Assembly (NCBI RefSeq): GCF_026535915.1
Contig: NZ_JAFNPF010000005.1
Location: 1 to 48,319, forward strand
DNA length: 48,319 nt
Direction of reading: 5' to 3'
From: Snodgrassella sp945267035
GTDB lineage: Bacteria > Pseudomonadota > Gammaproteobacteria > Burkholderiales > Neisseriaceae
Part shown: one piece after another, positions 1 through 9,592 of the stretch
How positions within the stretch are numbered: position 1 is the first letter of the stretch
How the letters are laid out: every line of letters starts with the position of its first letter
The notes under the pieces: generated by a model
The model's database searches: none
What the model saw: only the letters and a program-made list of their open reading frames with translations
Told to the model about the DNA's origin: nothing
Position numbers and translations under genes: made by a program

Positions 1-85
1 GTGCTGCGGTGCTGCGGTGCTGCGGTGCTGCGGTGCTGCGGTGCTGCGGTGCTGCGGTGCTGCGGTGCTGCGGTGCTGCGGTGCT
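1..85. repeat. Tandem octanucleotide repeat, at least 10.6 copies
   Basis: The plus strand reads GTGCTGCG repeated ten full times plus five bases, without one mismatch. The array touches the left edge, so the true copy number may be higher. Perfect identity of a non-triplet unit suggests active slipped-strand mispairing. It lies inside the start of the leftward gene described above. Confidence 0.97.
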
Positions 86-88
86 CAT
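1..88 (-). CDS. 5' end of a putative phase-variable gene (cut by window edge)
   Basis: Reading leftward, a GGAG ribosome-binding site (95-98) lies 6 nt before an ATG at 88-86. The coding sequence goes straight into tandem copies of the 8-bp unit AGCACCGC and is open to the window edge. Because 8 is not a multiple of 3, the repeat cycles through eight codons (S-T-A-A-P-Q-H-R), and none of the three frames contains a stop. Gain or loss of one unit would therefore leave the start intact but change the frame of everything downstream, the classical ON/OFF design of phase-variable adhesins, glycosyltransferases and DNA methyltransferases in Neisseriaceae and Pasteurellaceae. The product cannot be identified because the gene lies outside the window. 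A plausible promoter sits just upstream. That this is a real expressed gene is inferred from the start signals, repeat and promoter together. Confidence 0.7.
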   Translation of the reverse strand, partial: MSTAAPQHRSTAAPQHRSTAAPQHRSTAA

Positions 89-120
89 AATTTTCTCCAG
101 CTTATTTTATTTATGTATAT

Positions 121-149
121 ATTTTATCATATTAATTTAACATAAGCAA
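121..149 (-). promoter_or_regulatory. Putative sigma-70 promoter of the repeat-containing gene
   Basis: On the minus strand a TTGCTT -35 element (149-144) and a TAAAAT -10 element (126-121) are separated by exactly 17 bp. Transcription would begin near 114, giving a leader of about 25 nt that includes the GGAG ribosome-binding site. Confidence 0.5.
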
Positions 150-485
150 TATATTCCGCAATTTTTCTTAATTAAAATAAACATATACGCATTTATCATT
201 AATTAAAATTAATTCATTTTGGATATTTAGCGGATATTAATTTTACTGGTTTCCTGACCAAGGTTGGGTGTGTCTATTACGAATCATTATTGTGAGGCAT
301 ATCATATTCAAATTACTGCAAAAACATATTTATTCATTTTGCATTATTATTATAAGAAATGAGATTGAATAATAAAATAAATTAATACGTTGATATTAGA
401 ATATGATTTCAACTCAATATGGCAACCATCAAGTTGGCATTGCAATAATCAGCTAATTTACTATCTGGCCAATAATTCTCCAAGC
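150..485. other. Gene-free A+T-rich spacer
   Basis: No open reading frame with start signals and no RNA structure was recognised between the promoter of the repeat-containing gene and the pilC terminator. The stretch is strongly A+T-rich. Confidence 0.6.
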
Positions 486-511
486 AAAAAAAACCGGGCT
501 AGTGCCCGGTT
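486..511 (-). terminator. Rho-independent terminator of pilC
   Basis: An 8-bp perfect stem AACCGGGC/GCCCGGTT (492-499 with 504-511) with a 4-nt loop is followed, on the minus strand, by an unbroken T-run (complement of the A-run at 486-491). It lies about 20 bp after the pilC stop codon. Confidence 0.92.
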
Positions 512-531
512 GTTTCTATAGTTCTTTTTTA

Positions 532-3500
532 CTAGGAATTATAAGCTTCTTTGACCTCCCGCCAAGCTAGACGTTTGAATGTCAGCTTATCTTTTGCACA
601 AAGGACATTTTGAATATCTTCTGACTCAATTAGTCCCTCTGTTGTTGCAACAACCGGAAGTTTTTCCATACAACTATCTGGTGAAGGTGGTGTCTCACCC
701 AATGGCCGCCAGTTACCGGTAGCACCAATATTTTGTGTGATTTCCGAAAGTATCTCAAAACCAGTTAATCCTTCTTTAGTCACAATTCCCAGCGGATTAT
801 TTTTGTCAAAAACAATATGTGGGCTCTTGTCTGATAATCCTGAACCTGTTCGCAGGTTAAATTGGATCAGTCTGGTTTTGGCTGATACATCCTGTGTATG
901 AATCAAAGAAGTACATGGATCTGCTATGTTTGGTTTTATCTCACCTTTTTTAATGCTATATATTCTTGTGGGAATAATACCTGTGGTCAGTAAGCGCGAA
1001 AAATTAGATACCACACGCTCACCATCTTGAGGATCTAGATTGATATACCATCCTTTATGTAACGTCTGGTCAAATTTGTTCTTACTTATTGTGCGATATT
1101 GTCCACTTATATTGATTCTCTGTTCAAGCAGATCATTTTGGAACACCTCTGATTGTCCATCGGCCAATTCATAGTCATCATAAATGCCATAAATGGTTTG
1201 CTGATCGACGTTTTCTAAATCGTCCTCATATATATCACTACCTGTACCAAACACCACAATCAGTTTGGCGTTGCTGTTTGCCTCACGATCAGCTTTGACA
1301 ACCAATGGTGCTGTTGTAATTGGTTTATGGGCAGAGAATATCTTCACACCCTTCCAGGTGCTCGGATCTGGATTACGTATATCGAAGCGGAACATATTAC
1401 CTGCATAGTCACCGGCATACACGATATCGGCAATATTATCGCCATCAATATCAAAAGCTGTTGGGCTGGATAAGCCACCTTTGCCATTAACCGCTATAAT
1501 TTTTTTGATTAAATCACCTTTGTTACCTAAGGGTTTATATCCGTCAGTACCAACATCAGCGCCCAGTATATTGTAGACATATAATGCGCTTTCTTGAGCT
1601 TCTTTTCTTGCGGTATCCTGAGCCAGTGTGTCAGTGTAGTTGTAACCATTGCTGATAAAGGCTGCCGCAACGATATTATGTTTATATGACTTAGTATCGG
1701 CCAAACTGGTTCCATAGTTGACTCTTATACGTGCTACAGCAGGGGTTCCTACGGTGTAACCCAATTTATTGTTGACGCCATCTTCGGTACGGAATAACTG
1801 TAAATTTTTATACCAGTCAGGCGAGTTCATATTTTCAACGCCAATATTAGCTCTGGTCAGAATATCTTTACCACCAATATTGATGGCAAACGCGCCTCGT
1901 CCACCCTGTCCCATGGTTGATACCATAAAGGTTTGCTTAATACCGTCACCACGATCATCTGTCTGCTGCACAATCATGCCACCATTTAGCAAATAACGGT
2001 GTGGCTTGTCGGTGGAAAATTGTCCATATTCATTATCTGTCAGATCTTTAAAATAATGGGTGTTCAGATCACTGTTGTCGTTACTTTGCCGCTGCATATT
2101 CAATGGCATGTAATTGAACTTCAGATCATAGGGTTTGTTATTATCATTGGTGGCACCAAAGACATAAACCAATCCATCATTAGATGAGGTGATCAAGTAT
2201 TTCTGGTGCCGTGCATTCGGTAGTGCATCACCAAAGGATAGCAAAGGATTATTTAGAATATCACCAATATTCCGACTGCTGCCAAAATCTTTCACATCCT
2301 GACGATCGCGATAATTGAGTACAAATAAATCATTATCGCCAACTCTAATCAGACTGTCTTCTTTAGCTCGCGCCATCCATGTTAACAATCCATCATGCCA
2401 CTCGGCTGCATTGGTTAAGTTTTTTTGTGCATTCGGATGTTTAACATCGCGTATTTTAAAGGTGGCATTACTCATGCCACTGCTTTGGATTGAATCGGTG
2501 GAATACAGATAGCTCTGCTTACCATCATTCACCACGAGTTGACGATTTTGATAGGTTGGCTGCACGCTACATGAATTTGGATCATCACCTCGATTATGGA
2601 TACAAATCTGACTGCTCCAAGTGCTGGTATCCACTTTTGCCGTAAATGAAGTATCCCCTTCGGTGGTACTGGAAATACCGACTGTTGAAGCGACTGTTTC
2701 AGTCATGACAATGGCCGTAGAGGCAGCAACAATTTTCTCCAGAATATTTTCAAAAGTCGCGAGTACGCTGTCTTTGTCGGCCGTAATATCAAAAAAACGA
2801 CCATCCGGATTTGAAATTGGATCATGTTTACCTGTTCCTGCCGGTGTAGCTGCATAAAATAATATATCGCTGGTATCGCGTTCCAGTCTTGGGTTATTTG
2901 GGTCATAATAGTTATATCGCTTCAGATCCATACCAACGGTAAAGGTTTCCGCTATCTGAGTATAGGGCTTGCCGGTCAATGGATTGATCGAATCCCATGC
3001 TTTACCCGCATCATCTGTCAATCTTCTTGGTCTTTGTGTAAGAGGATTAGGATCAGTTCTGCCGGTGCATAACAATTGGTTTTGATAGGTTGGTAGGTCA
3101 TAACCCGAGTGACCGCCTTGACTACCGGATATTCGATCTATGGTTACCCATCCCTTGTTGCCCCACCCCATAGACTGCAATGCACTACAAGCCTGATAAT
3201 AATCATCTTGATAAATGTAGTGGCCAAAATTTTTTGTTGCCAGGCGATTGGTAAAATAACCTAAATATTTGTCGTTATCGCCCACTGGCGCTGGCACTGG
3301 TTGATTGAGGGCATATTCACATCCTGGCGAATTGATATTGCCAGGTCTAAAACAATCTGGCAGGTCATTAAACATAGATCTTCGTCTATTACTATCAAAA
3401 TAGCCATCAAAAATCTCTCCGCCTGGTTTTTCATTTTTGTTATTAAAATGACCATATCTGTCATACCATACACCTTCTGTATCTGAGACTTGAGGATCAA

Positions 3501-4383
3501 TTAAACCATTGTTAGTTATCTGATAACCATTGGTTAACAATATAACATATGATCTCTGACAACGATATTTTTGTCCTTTCATTACAACATGTTTGAAGAT
3601 TTTCGGAAGTGCCGGAAAAATATCAGTACCTGCAGATATATTCAATTTATCGATATCGTTCAGCATCATTTTTAATTGCCGGTCATCAGATAAATCCAGA
3701 TATTTATGATCTTTTTTTCTTGTGTCTTCCTGCACACCATAGATCCAAGGGTATTTGTCTTGATGTTCAAATTTGCTAAATCGGTCATTGAATGTGCCAA
3801 TTACATTTTGGCTTTTGAAATAGGCATCAAATACATCGGTCTCCTTTTTTGAATATGCGTATCGCATACTTACATCTTTATTAAAATCGGAAAAAGGAGC
3901 AAGTGAAAAATAAATATCATTGCGATATTTGTTGATGATGAGCTTAGTCACTTCCTGAACTTGTTCCAAGGCTGATTTATTGGCAGGCCCCCAGAGTCGA
4001 GATGTTGTACCACCATTACGAGGGTCAGGGTATGAATAACCGTTTTTATATCCTTCTGCCTTGTCTTTTTCAACCCGATCGATCAGATCTTGTTTACTAG
4101 CAAACCAAGTACACATTGTCCAATCAGTATTAGGATAACCACCAAACTGAGGGATTGCGCAAACGCCTTCATTAGGTGCTTCCTTACGCCGCCATAACAT
4201 TTGGGTATTATTATCAATCGCTAAAACTAGATTTGGTTTAACTTTTTGCGGAGTGGTGGTCTTTTTATTTTGTAATACTAATGGAACATCGGCAAAGATA
4301 TTGGGAGCTGCATAGACCTGTAATGACATTAACAGTCCAGCTAGCAAAGTTAGCTTATGAAATCGATATTGTTTGGTTTTCAT
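532..4383 (-). CDS. pilC: PilC/PilY1-family type IV pilus tip-associated protein
   Basis: Large secreted pilus-biogenesis protein thought to cap type IV pili, counteract pilus retraction and mediate adhesion. From the ATG at 4383 it is about 1283 residues. An in-frame TTG at 4404 would add seven residues, but the ATG sits directly before a normal Sec signal peptide (Lys/Arg, hydrophobic stretch, VYA-AP cleavage site). The C-terminal half carries the beta-propeller signature of PilY1, with the calcium-binding loop DIDGDNIADIVYAGD near residues 975-990. The N-terminal half contains a von Willebrand A-like segment (NLVLAIDNN, later LTNG) with a degenerate metal site. No poly-G tract is visible in the signal-peptide region, unlike the phase-variable pilC genes of pathogenic Neisseria. 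It is monocistronic, with its own terminator. Confidence 0.9.
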   Translation of the reverse strand: MKTKQYRFHKLTLLAGLLMSLQVYAAPNIFADVPLVLQNKKTTTPQKVKPNLVLAIDNNTQMLWRRKEAPNEGVCAIPQFGGYPNTDWTMCTWFASKQDLIDRVEKDKAEGYKNGYSYPDPRNGGTTSRLWGPANKSALEQVQEVTKLIINKYRNDIYFSLAPFSDFNKDVSMRYAYSKKETDVFDAYFKSQNVIGTFNDRFSKFEHQDKYPWIYGVQEDTRKKDHKYLDLSDDRQLKMMLNDIDKLNISAGTDIFPALPKIFKHVVMKGQKYRCQRSYVILLTNGYQITNNGLIDPQVSDTEGVWYDRYGHFNNKNEKPGGEIFDGYFDSNRRRSMFNDLPDCFRPGNINSPGCEYALNQPVPAPVGDNDKYLGYFTNRLATKNFGHYIYQDDYYQACSALQSMGWGNKGWVTIDRISGSQGGHSGYDLPTYQNQLLCTGRTDPNPLTQRPRRLTDDAGKAWDSINPLTGKPYTQIAETFTVGMDLKRYNYYDPNNPRLERDTSDILFYAATPAGTGKHDPISNPDGRFFDITADKDSVLATFENILEKIVAASTAIVMTETVASTVGISSTTEGDTSFTAKVDTSTWSSQICIHNRGDDPNSCSVQPTYQNRQLVVNDGKQSYLYSTDSIQSSGMSNATFKIRDVKHPNAQKNLTNAAEWHDGLLTWMARAKEDSLIRVGDNDLFVLNYRDRQDVKDFGSSRNIGDILNNPLLSFGDALPNARHQKYLITSSNDGLVYVFGATNDNNKPYDLKFNYMPLNMQRQSNDNSDLNTHYFKDLTDNEYGQFSTDKPHRYLLNGGMIVQQTDDRGDGIKQTFMVSTMGQGGRGAFAINIGGKDILTRANIGVENMNSPDWYKNLQLFRTEDGVNNKLGYTVGTPAVARIRVNYGTSLADTKSYKHNIVAAAFISNGYNYTDTLAQDTARKEAQESALYVYNILGADVGTDGYKPLGNKGDLIKKIIAVNGKGGLSSPTAFDIDGDNIADIVYAGDYAGNMFRFDIRNPDPSTWKGVKIFSAHKPITTAPLVVKADREANSNAKLIVVFGTGSDIYEDDLENVDQQTIYGIYDDYELADGQSEVFQNDLLEQRINISGQYRTISKNKFDQTLHKGWYINLDPQDGERVVSNFSRLLTTGIIPTRIYSIKKGEIKPNIADPCTSLIHTQDVSAKTRLIQFNLRTGSGLSDKSPHIVFDKNNPLGIVTKEGLTGFEILSEITQNIGATGNWRPLGETPPSPDSCMEKLPVVATTEGLIESEDIQNVLCAKDKLTFKRLAWREVKEAYNS

Positions 4384-5951
4384 AATTTTATCCGATTTAA
4401 TCAATATTTTAAATAATGATGTTAATTTAAATTTTTATACCATTATCCTTTAATAAATTATCATAATCAAGTTTTAGAAAATTTTTGTGACGTTTATGAG
4501 AGTTGTGCTTAACAAGAAAGCAGCAATACTTAAGTTTTTTTTTTCATATTAGATGTCTAAAACTGATATTTATCCAAATTTTTTATTATTAAATATTATG
4601 TAATTGATTGATTTAATGATATTAAATAATTTAGAAATGAATTAAACGTAATAATTTTCATTGTCATTTAAGAAGTGAACTCTTGGCTATGCTATTTTAT
4701 ACATAATGACCACTGTGGTTTTTTAAGTGAAGAATTGGGTAAATTATGGTGTCTGAAATTAGGCGTAAGTGTTATTAGTATTGTCTGGCAATAGTTTTAT
4801 AGGATTAATTTTATCTCTTTAGGAAATTAAGCTAAAATAAATTCAAAAATGTGATAAGGGAATTGTGTTTTGGAAGCTGAGATCGTCTAAGTAAGTTTGG
4901 TTATTGAGCCAATTATCTTGAATCAAGCTTTCGTAATAGTTATATCATATATCCTAATTATTACAGTGTTTGCTGATTTCTGTTTAGCTAAAAGCCATAG
5001 GTTATTGTTTTGGTTTTCTATATGCTGGCTCACTTTGGTTCATCAACTAGATTTTTAAAGACTGCACGATTGGTAAGCAAATATTTTTTGAGACGTTTTT
5101 AAAGGGAACCATACCAATTCTTTCAAAAATAGTACATTAAAGGTTGATGATGGTATTAGCCTACACGTAGATATGAGTAAAATTGAAAAAAATAGGCTGG
5201 CTAACTAATGGAGTCTAACCGGCAATACAGGCAAGATATATTCAACTAAGAAGATTGGATTCTATTGTATGTGTTGGTTTGTCAAAAATATGATCTGGCC
5301 GTTTAGCAGTTTTTTGAATCTTTGTACACTATATGATTAGGAATTAGGATCTTTTTTAGAATTGTGAGCTGAAACTTAAGGCAAAATTGGTGTAGATATT
5401 ACGCTTGTTGACTTATTATGATCATTTTATGATCATTCTTATGAGTATGTTATATGCTTTTTATATTTTCATTCGCAGTCTAATATATAAACATATTGAC
5501 GAAAAATTGGATATAGTGTGAATCAATCTGACTAAGCTTTATAAAATGTTCACTAACCATTTTTGGACAAAGAGATTGGTTAAAACAATTTGCTGTTTAA
5601 TTGGCGAATGATTTAGCTGCATGATCTTAAGCCCAAAGAAAATAAGTACATCATTTTGATCGCTTGGATAGAACAATTAAGTTTATTGTTTTTGTACAAA
5701 CAGTTAAGAATATATTGAATATTTAATATTAGATGGACGGATATATAAAGTATGTGGTGTGAATTACGAATGGTGAAAAGATTTTCATTGGTTATTTGCA
5801 AGAAAATAATTTAGATATCCAGATGGAACTCAAATTACTCTTATCAGATAATGATTTTCACCAAATTTTTAGGCATGAATGTAACTGGCGATCATGTCTT
5901 TAAGCCTTTTGCCAGTAAGTTACTTATATGCGTTTATATTAAGTTTAAATA
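4384..5951. other. 1.5-kb A+T-rich region without a supported gene
   Basis: This lies between the start of pilC and the recA terminator. The longest open frames are about 60 codons, lack ribosome-binding sites and do not resemble known proteins. No tRNA, insertion-sequence end or inverted repeat was recognised. It must hold the pilC promoter: TTGATT near 4470 on the minus strand with an A+T-rich -10 region near 4445 is a weak candidate. The rest may be decayed coding sequence. Confidence 0.5.
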
Positions 5952-5979
5952 AAAGCTGCTTAGTTATCTAAGCAGCTTT
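5952..5979 (-). terminator. Rho-independent terminator of recA
   Basis: A 12-bp perfect stem AAAGCTGCTTAG/CTAAGCAGCTTT with a TTAT loop starts 8 bp beyond the recA stop. On the minus strand the stem ends in TTT and is followed by further T residues. Confidence 0.93.
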
Positions 5980-5986
5980 GGTATGG

Positions 5987-7036
5987 TTAATCTTCGGCAG
6001 GCATTTCACCGTCGGTATCATCAAGCTGACCTTCGGTGTTCTGGGCGGTAATGCCCACTTTGCTGCGAATTTTCTGATTGATCTCGTTGGCTATTTCATG
6101 ATTGTCTTTGAGCCACTGGCGCACGTTGTCTTTACCCTGACCGATTTTGCTGCCGTTATAGCTATACCAAGCACCCGCTTTTTCGACGATGCCCAATTTG
6201 ACACCAATATCGATTAATTCGCCTTCCCAACTAACGCCTTCGCCATAGAGGATATCAAATTCAGCCTGTTTGAATGGTGGGGCCACTTTATTTTTGATGA
6301 CTTTAACTCGGGTCTCGTTGCCGATGACTTCATCGCCTTTTTTGATCTGACCAATTTTGCGAATATCAAGGCGTACGGATGAGTAAAATTTTAGCGCATT
6401 GCCACCGGTAGTGGTTTCAGGGTTACCAAACATAACGCCGATTTTCATGCGGATTTGGTTGATGAAGATCACCAGTGTATTGGTTTTTTTGATGTTACCG
6501 GTTAGTTTGCGTAGCGCCTGACTCATAAGACGAGCTTGTAAACCAACATGGCTGTCGCCCATTTCGCCTTCGATTTCTGCTTTAGGTACCAAGGCAGCTA
6601 CGGAGTCTACTACTACCATATCTACGCCACCGCTGCGCACCAGCATATCGCAGATTTCCAGTGCTTGTTCACCCGTGTCTGGTTGGGAAACCAGTAATTC
6701 TTCTACTTTTACGCCTAATTTACGCGCATAGATGGGATCGAAGGCGTTTTCTGCATCGATAAAGGCACATACGCCGCCGTCTTTTTGGCATTGGGCAATG
6801 GCTTCCAGACACAGAGTGGTTTTGCCTGAAGACTCAGGACCGTAAATTTCTACGATACGACCACGTGGCAGCCCACCCACGCCTAAGGCCAAATCTAGAC
6901 CCAGTGAACCAGTGGAAATGACGTCGAGATTCTCATCGGTATGGCTGCCATCCATTTTCATGATGGAACCTTTACCGAAATTTCGTTCTATTTGCGCTAG
7001 CGCTGCAGCCAGCGCTTTGCTTTTTTCATCTGACAT
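5987..7036 (-). CDS. recA: RecA recombinase
   Basis: ATP-dependent DNA strand-exchange protein for homologous recombination and repair, acting on single-stranded DNA in the cytoplasm. The 349 residues match the usual length. Visible features are the Walker A motif GPESSGKT (residues 66-73), Walker B VVVDSVAAL (about 140-148), the FINQIR segment of DNA-binding loop L2, and the acidic C-terminal tail. The ATG follows a GAGAG ribosome-binding site. No SOS-box-like CTG-N10-CAG palindrome was seen in the roughly 90 bp upstream, in line with Neisseriaceae lacking LexA control. RecA is also the enzyme that would drive cassette exchange in the toxin array at 20-28 kb (inference). Confidence 0.98.
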   Translation of the reverse strand: MSDEKSKALAAALAQIERNFGKGSIMKMDGSHTDENLDVISTGSLGLDLALGVGGLPRGRIVEIYGPESSGKTTLCLEAIAQCQKDGGVCAFIDAENAFDPIYARKLGVKVEELLVSQPDTGEQALEICDMLVRSGGVDMVVVDSVAALVPKAEIEGEMGDSHVGLQARLMSQALRKLTGNIKKTNTLVIFINQIRMKIGVMFGNPETTTGGNALKFYSSVRLDIRKIGQIKKGDEVIGNETRVKVIKNKVAPPFKQAEFDILYGEGVSWEGELIDIGVKLGIVEKAGAWYSYNGSKIGQGKDNVRQWLKDNHEIANEINQKIRSKVGITAQNTEGQLDDTDGEMPAED

Positions 7037-7383
7037 GAAATTACTCTCTATTTTAGAATTTTTAACTTGATGCTCTAATTATCGCATAAGCGTTTGGAAA
7101 GGTGTTCAGCAAAAGTTATTGGAATTATTTGGATTTAACCATCAATATGTTTGTGATCACTGGCGTAAGCACCCATTATAATGAATATGCAGGCAATTGG
7201 GTTGATGAATGTAGGCGAATATTTTTACAATTTTTTATTTGGGCTGGTTAGTTAAGCTGTTGGTGCATTAATTGATCGCTAAAAATGATACACTATGTTG
7301 ATATAAAAATTTTATTTATTGGTTGAATTTGATAACGGTTGTCGATATGGAAATTTGATCAGTCAACTGAGGTTTATAACGAT
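7037..7383. other. Divergent promoter region between recA and the helicase gene
   Basis: About 350 bp separates the two divergent starts and should carry both promoters. It is A+T-rich and contains no supported gene. A TTG in frame with the helicase at 7339 has no better start signal than the downstream ATG. Confidence 0.5.
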
Positions 7384-8799
7384 ATGAATGCTTTCGCCAG
7401 TTTAGGCTTATCTGAAGAAATTGTCTCAGCTCTTATTGAACAGGGTTATCACTCGCCAACGCCAATTCAGGAAGCGGCTATTCCTAAAGCTTTGGCTGGT
7501 AAGGATTTGCTAGCTGCTGCTCAAACCGGCACGGGCAAGACAGCTGCGTTTATGCTTCCTAGTTTGGAACGGCTAAAACGATATGCTAACTCGAGCACTT
7601 CTCCGGCTATGCATCCTGTACGTATGCTGATTTTGACACCTACACGAGAACTGGCTGATCAAATTGATCAGAATGTAAAAGGTTATTTAAAAAATTTGGC
7701 GCTGCGTCAGACGGTGTTGTTTGGCGGTATGAATATGGATGCGCAGAAACAAATTTTGTCTCAAGGCTGTGAGATTGTGGTAGCCACTGTTGGCAGATTG
7801 TTAGATCATGTACAACGTAAGAATATTGCGTTGAATAAGGTGGAAATTGTGGTCTTGGATGAAGCTGACCGCATGCTGGATATGGGTTTTATTGATGATA
7901 TCCGCAAAATTATGCAGATGCTGCCGGCACAGCGTCAGACTTTGCTCTTTTCTGCCACTTTTGCTCCGGCAATTCAGCGTTTGGCGCAGGATTTTATGCA
8001 GCAGCCAGAAGAAATTCAGGTGGCAGCACAAAATACGACGTCGGCCAATGTGGAGCAGCATATTATCGCGCTGGATAGTGGTCGCAAACGTGCGCTGTTG
8101 CAGCGGTTAATTGTTGATCTGGATATTAATCAGGTTATTATTTTTTGCAATACTAAGCAAAGTGTGGATCAGGTAAATCGTGAACTCAACCGCCGCGGTA
8201 TCAGTGCACAGGCAATTCATGGTGATAAATCACAACAAACTCGGCTGGAAACTCTAGCGTTATTTAAGGAAGGCAGTTTGCGCGTATTGGTGGCTACGGA
8301 TGTGGCTGCTCGTGGTTTGGATATTGCTGAGCTACCATTTGTGATCAATTATGAGTTACCGCTCAATGCGGAAGATTATGTTCATCGGATTGGTCGTACA
8401 GGACGAGCTGGAGCGGAAGGAATCGCTATTTCGCTGATGGATGAGCTGGAACAGAAGGCTTTTCATGCTATCAAGGAATTGACGGGCAATGATCTGGTGA
8501 TTGAACGGATTGAGGGTTTTGAACCGCGCTGGGGGGATCATGCTGTTAGTCAGGATAAAGCTGAAAAGGGTTCCAGTGTAAAGGTGGAGCGTCCATTGGC
8601 TGTTACATCTGAACGAGCAACAAAGTCGACTTCCACTAAGGTTAATCATCGGGCAGATAGGTCTAAGGAGAGTAAGGGAGACAGTATTGACTGTCAGCAA
8701 ATTCCTGGTCGTACACGCCGTTTCAGCAGGCACAATCATCCACAATGTGCTTTGTTGCAGCATAATTATGGTGCTCTTAAAACTAAACTACAGCTTTAA
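7384..8799 (+). CDS. DEAD-box ATP-dependent RNA helicase, RhlE-like
   Basis: Unwinds RNA duplexes using ATP, with likely roles in ribosome assembly, RNA decay or cold adaptation. The helicase core is complete: Q-motif (GYHSPTPIQ), motif I AQTGTGKT, Ia PTREL, II DEAD within VLDEADRMLDMGF, III SAT, then the second RecA-like lobe ending in motif VI HRIGRTGRAG. The last roughly 90 residues are a basic, serine-rich tail without known domain, as in many RhlE proteins. I chose the ATG at 7384 (MNAFASLGLS), where the conserved family sequence begins; a GAGG lies about 11 nt upstream. The open frame extends back to a TTG at 7339, giving fifteen extra residues that look non-conserved. It is probably transcribed alone. 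Confidence 0.93.
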   Translation: MNAFASLGLSEEIVSALIEQGYHSPTPIQEAAIPKALAGKDLLAAAQTGTGKTAAFMLPSLERLKRYANSSTSPAMHPVRMLILTPTRELADQIDQNVKGYLKNLALRQTVLFGGMNMDAQKQILSQGCEIVVATVGRLLDHVQRKNIALNKVEIVVLDEADRMLDMGFIDDIRKIMQMLPAQRQTLLFSATFAPAIQRLAQDFMQQPEEIQVAAQNTTSANVEQHIIALDSGRKRALLQRLIVDLDINQVIIFCNTKQSVDQVNRELNRRGISAQAIHGDKSQQTRLETLALFKEGSLRVLVATDVAARGLDIAELPFVINYELPLNAEDYVHRIGRTGRAGAEGIAISLMDELEQKAFHAIKELTGNDLVIERIEGFEPRWGDHAVSQDKAEKGSSVKVERPLAVTSERATKSTSTKVNHRADRSKESKGDSIDCQQIPGRTRRFSRHNHPQCALLQHNYGALKTKLQL

Positions 8800-9104
8800 G
8801 GTTTCAAGTTAAGTTTTGCAGGTATTGCGATGATATTTAGGATGGTATTCTTCCCCACCCACTTGATTATTGCACTATGTCTGCTTGGCTTTCCATTTTC
8901 AATGTGATGTGCGTTGTCATTTCGGCGTTGTGAGGTAGATACTTGCAACGCTTTAACTTTGATTTGTCAGTTATTGAAGTCGGTTTGAGATTTTTTACTG
9001 CTATAATTTTTGATAAATTATTGTATTTTCATATAGTATTTTAATGATTACTGAATTTGCAGCTGTGGTTATGCAACTGTTTTGGATAATTTGTTAAAAA
9101 ATAT
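8800..9104. other. Spacer between helicase gene and SRP RNA promoter
   Basis: No gene was recognised in these 305 bp. No clear T-tailed hairpin was found after the helicase stop. Confidence 0.5.
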
Positions 9105-9133
9105 TTGGGTAATGTACCAATTATCGGTATAAT
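9105..9133 (+). promoter_or_regulatory. Promoter of the SRP RNA gene
   Basis: TTGGGT at 9105-9110 and a perfect TATAAT at 9128-9133 are spaced by 17 bp, directly upstream of the 4.5S RNA. Transcription is expected to start near 9140. Confidence 0.75.
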
Positions 9134-9139
9134 GCGCTG

Positions 9140-9244
9140 CTGTGGCGGGTCTCCTCGCATGGTTATTTAGGACACCGGGTCAGGTGCGGAAGCAAGCAGC
9201 CCATCTTAAAGCGACCAGTGCCGGGGGTCGGGCTCGTCACCCTC
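9140..9244 (+). ncRNA. ffs: Signal recognition particle RNA (4.5S RNA)
   Basis: RNA scaffold of the signal recognition particle; it binds Ffh and helps deliver nascent membrane proteins to FtsY and SecYEG. The conserved Ffh-binding domain is unmistakable: GGTCAGGTGCGGAAGCAAGC around 9178-9197, with the GGAA tetraloop and the asymmetric internal loop, followed by AGCAGCCC and the closing strand GTGCCGG (9218-9224). Upstream GGCGGGTCTCC pairs with downstream G/C-rich sequence to extend the hairpin. The length of about 100 nt fits the small bacterial type. Exact ends are estimated from the promoter and pairing. Confidence 0.93.
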
Positions 9245-9592
9245 ATCTCTGATTTGATCTCTCTAACATTCCCACTTTTCTATTTTATTTAGCTATTGCT
9301 CATTCTGATTTGTTAAGCTGTTTGCGCTTAGGTTCAAAGCATTTATCGTGGAATGATTATTTAAATTCGATACATAATTAGATTTAACAAATCTATGTCA
9401 GACCTCATATCCCAAGAATTTGTTAGGTGATTTGTGCTTAGTCAGTAAATTTAATCGCTCAAAAATTGGATTTAACCAAAACAAAATCTCTGTTTTTATG
9501 GAAAGATAAGGCTTTCTTAGCTATTGAAGATAAGAATACAGAAAAATTTATTTATTGGTAGCTTTATTGTATTTTGGTCTGTTTAATGCGGG
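9245..9592. other. Gene-free spacer after the SRP RNA
   Basis: A+T-rich sequence of about 350 bp with no supported gene or RNA. The T-rich stretch just after the SRP RNA (ATCTCTGATTTGATCTC) may take part in its termination, but no strong hairpin was seen. Confidence 0.45.

Noticed and set aside
5141..5345. Possible transposase remnant (fragments such as SLTGNTGKIYSTKK)
   Set aside because: No inverted repeats, no DDE motif and no continuous frame; the resemblance is too weak to call.
7037..7130. LexA/SOS box upstream of recA
   Set aside because: No CTG-N10-CAG-type palindrome could be found by eye, and the family is known to lack LexA.
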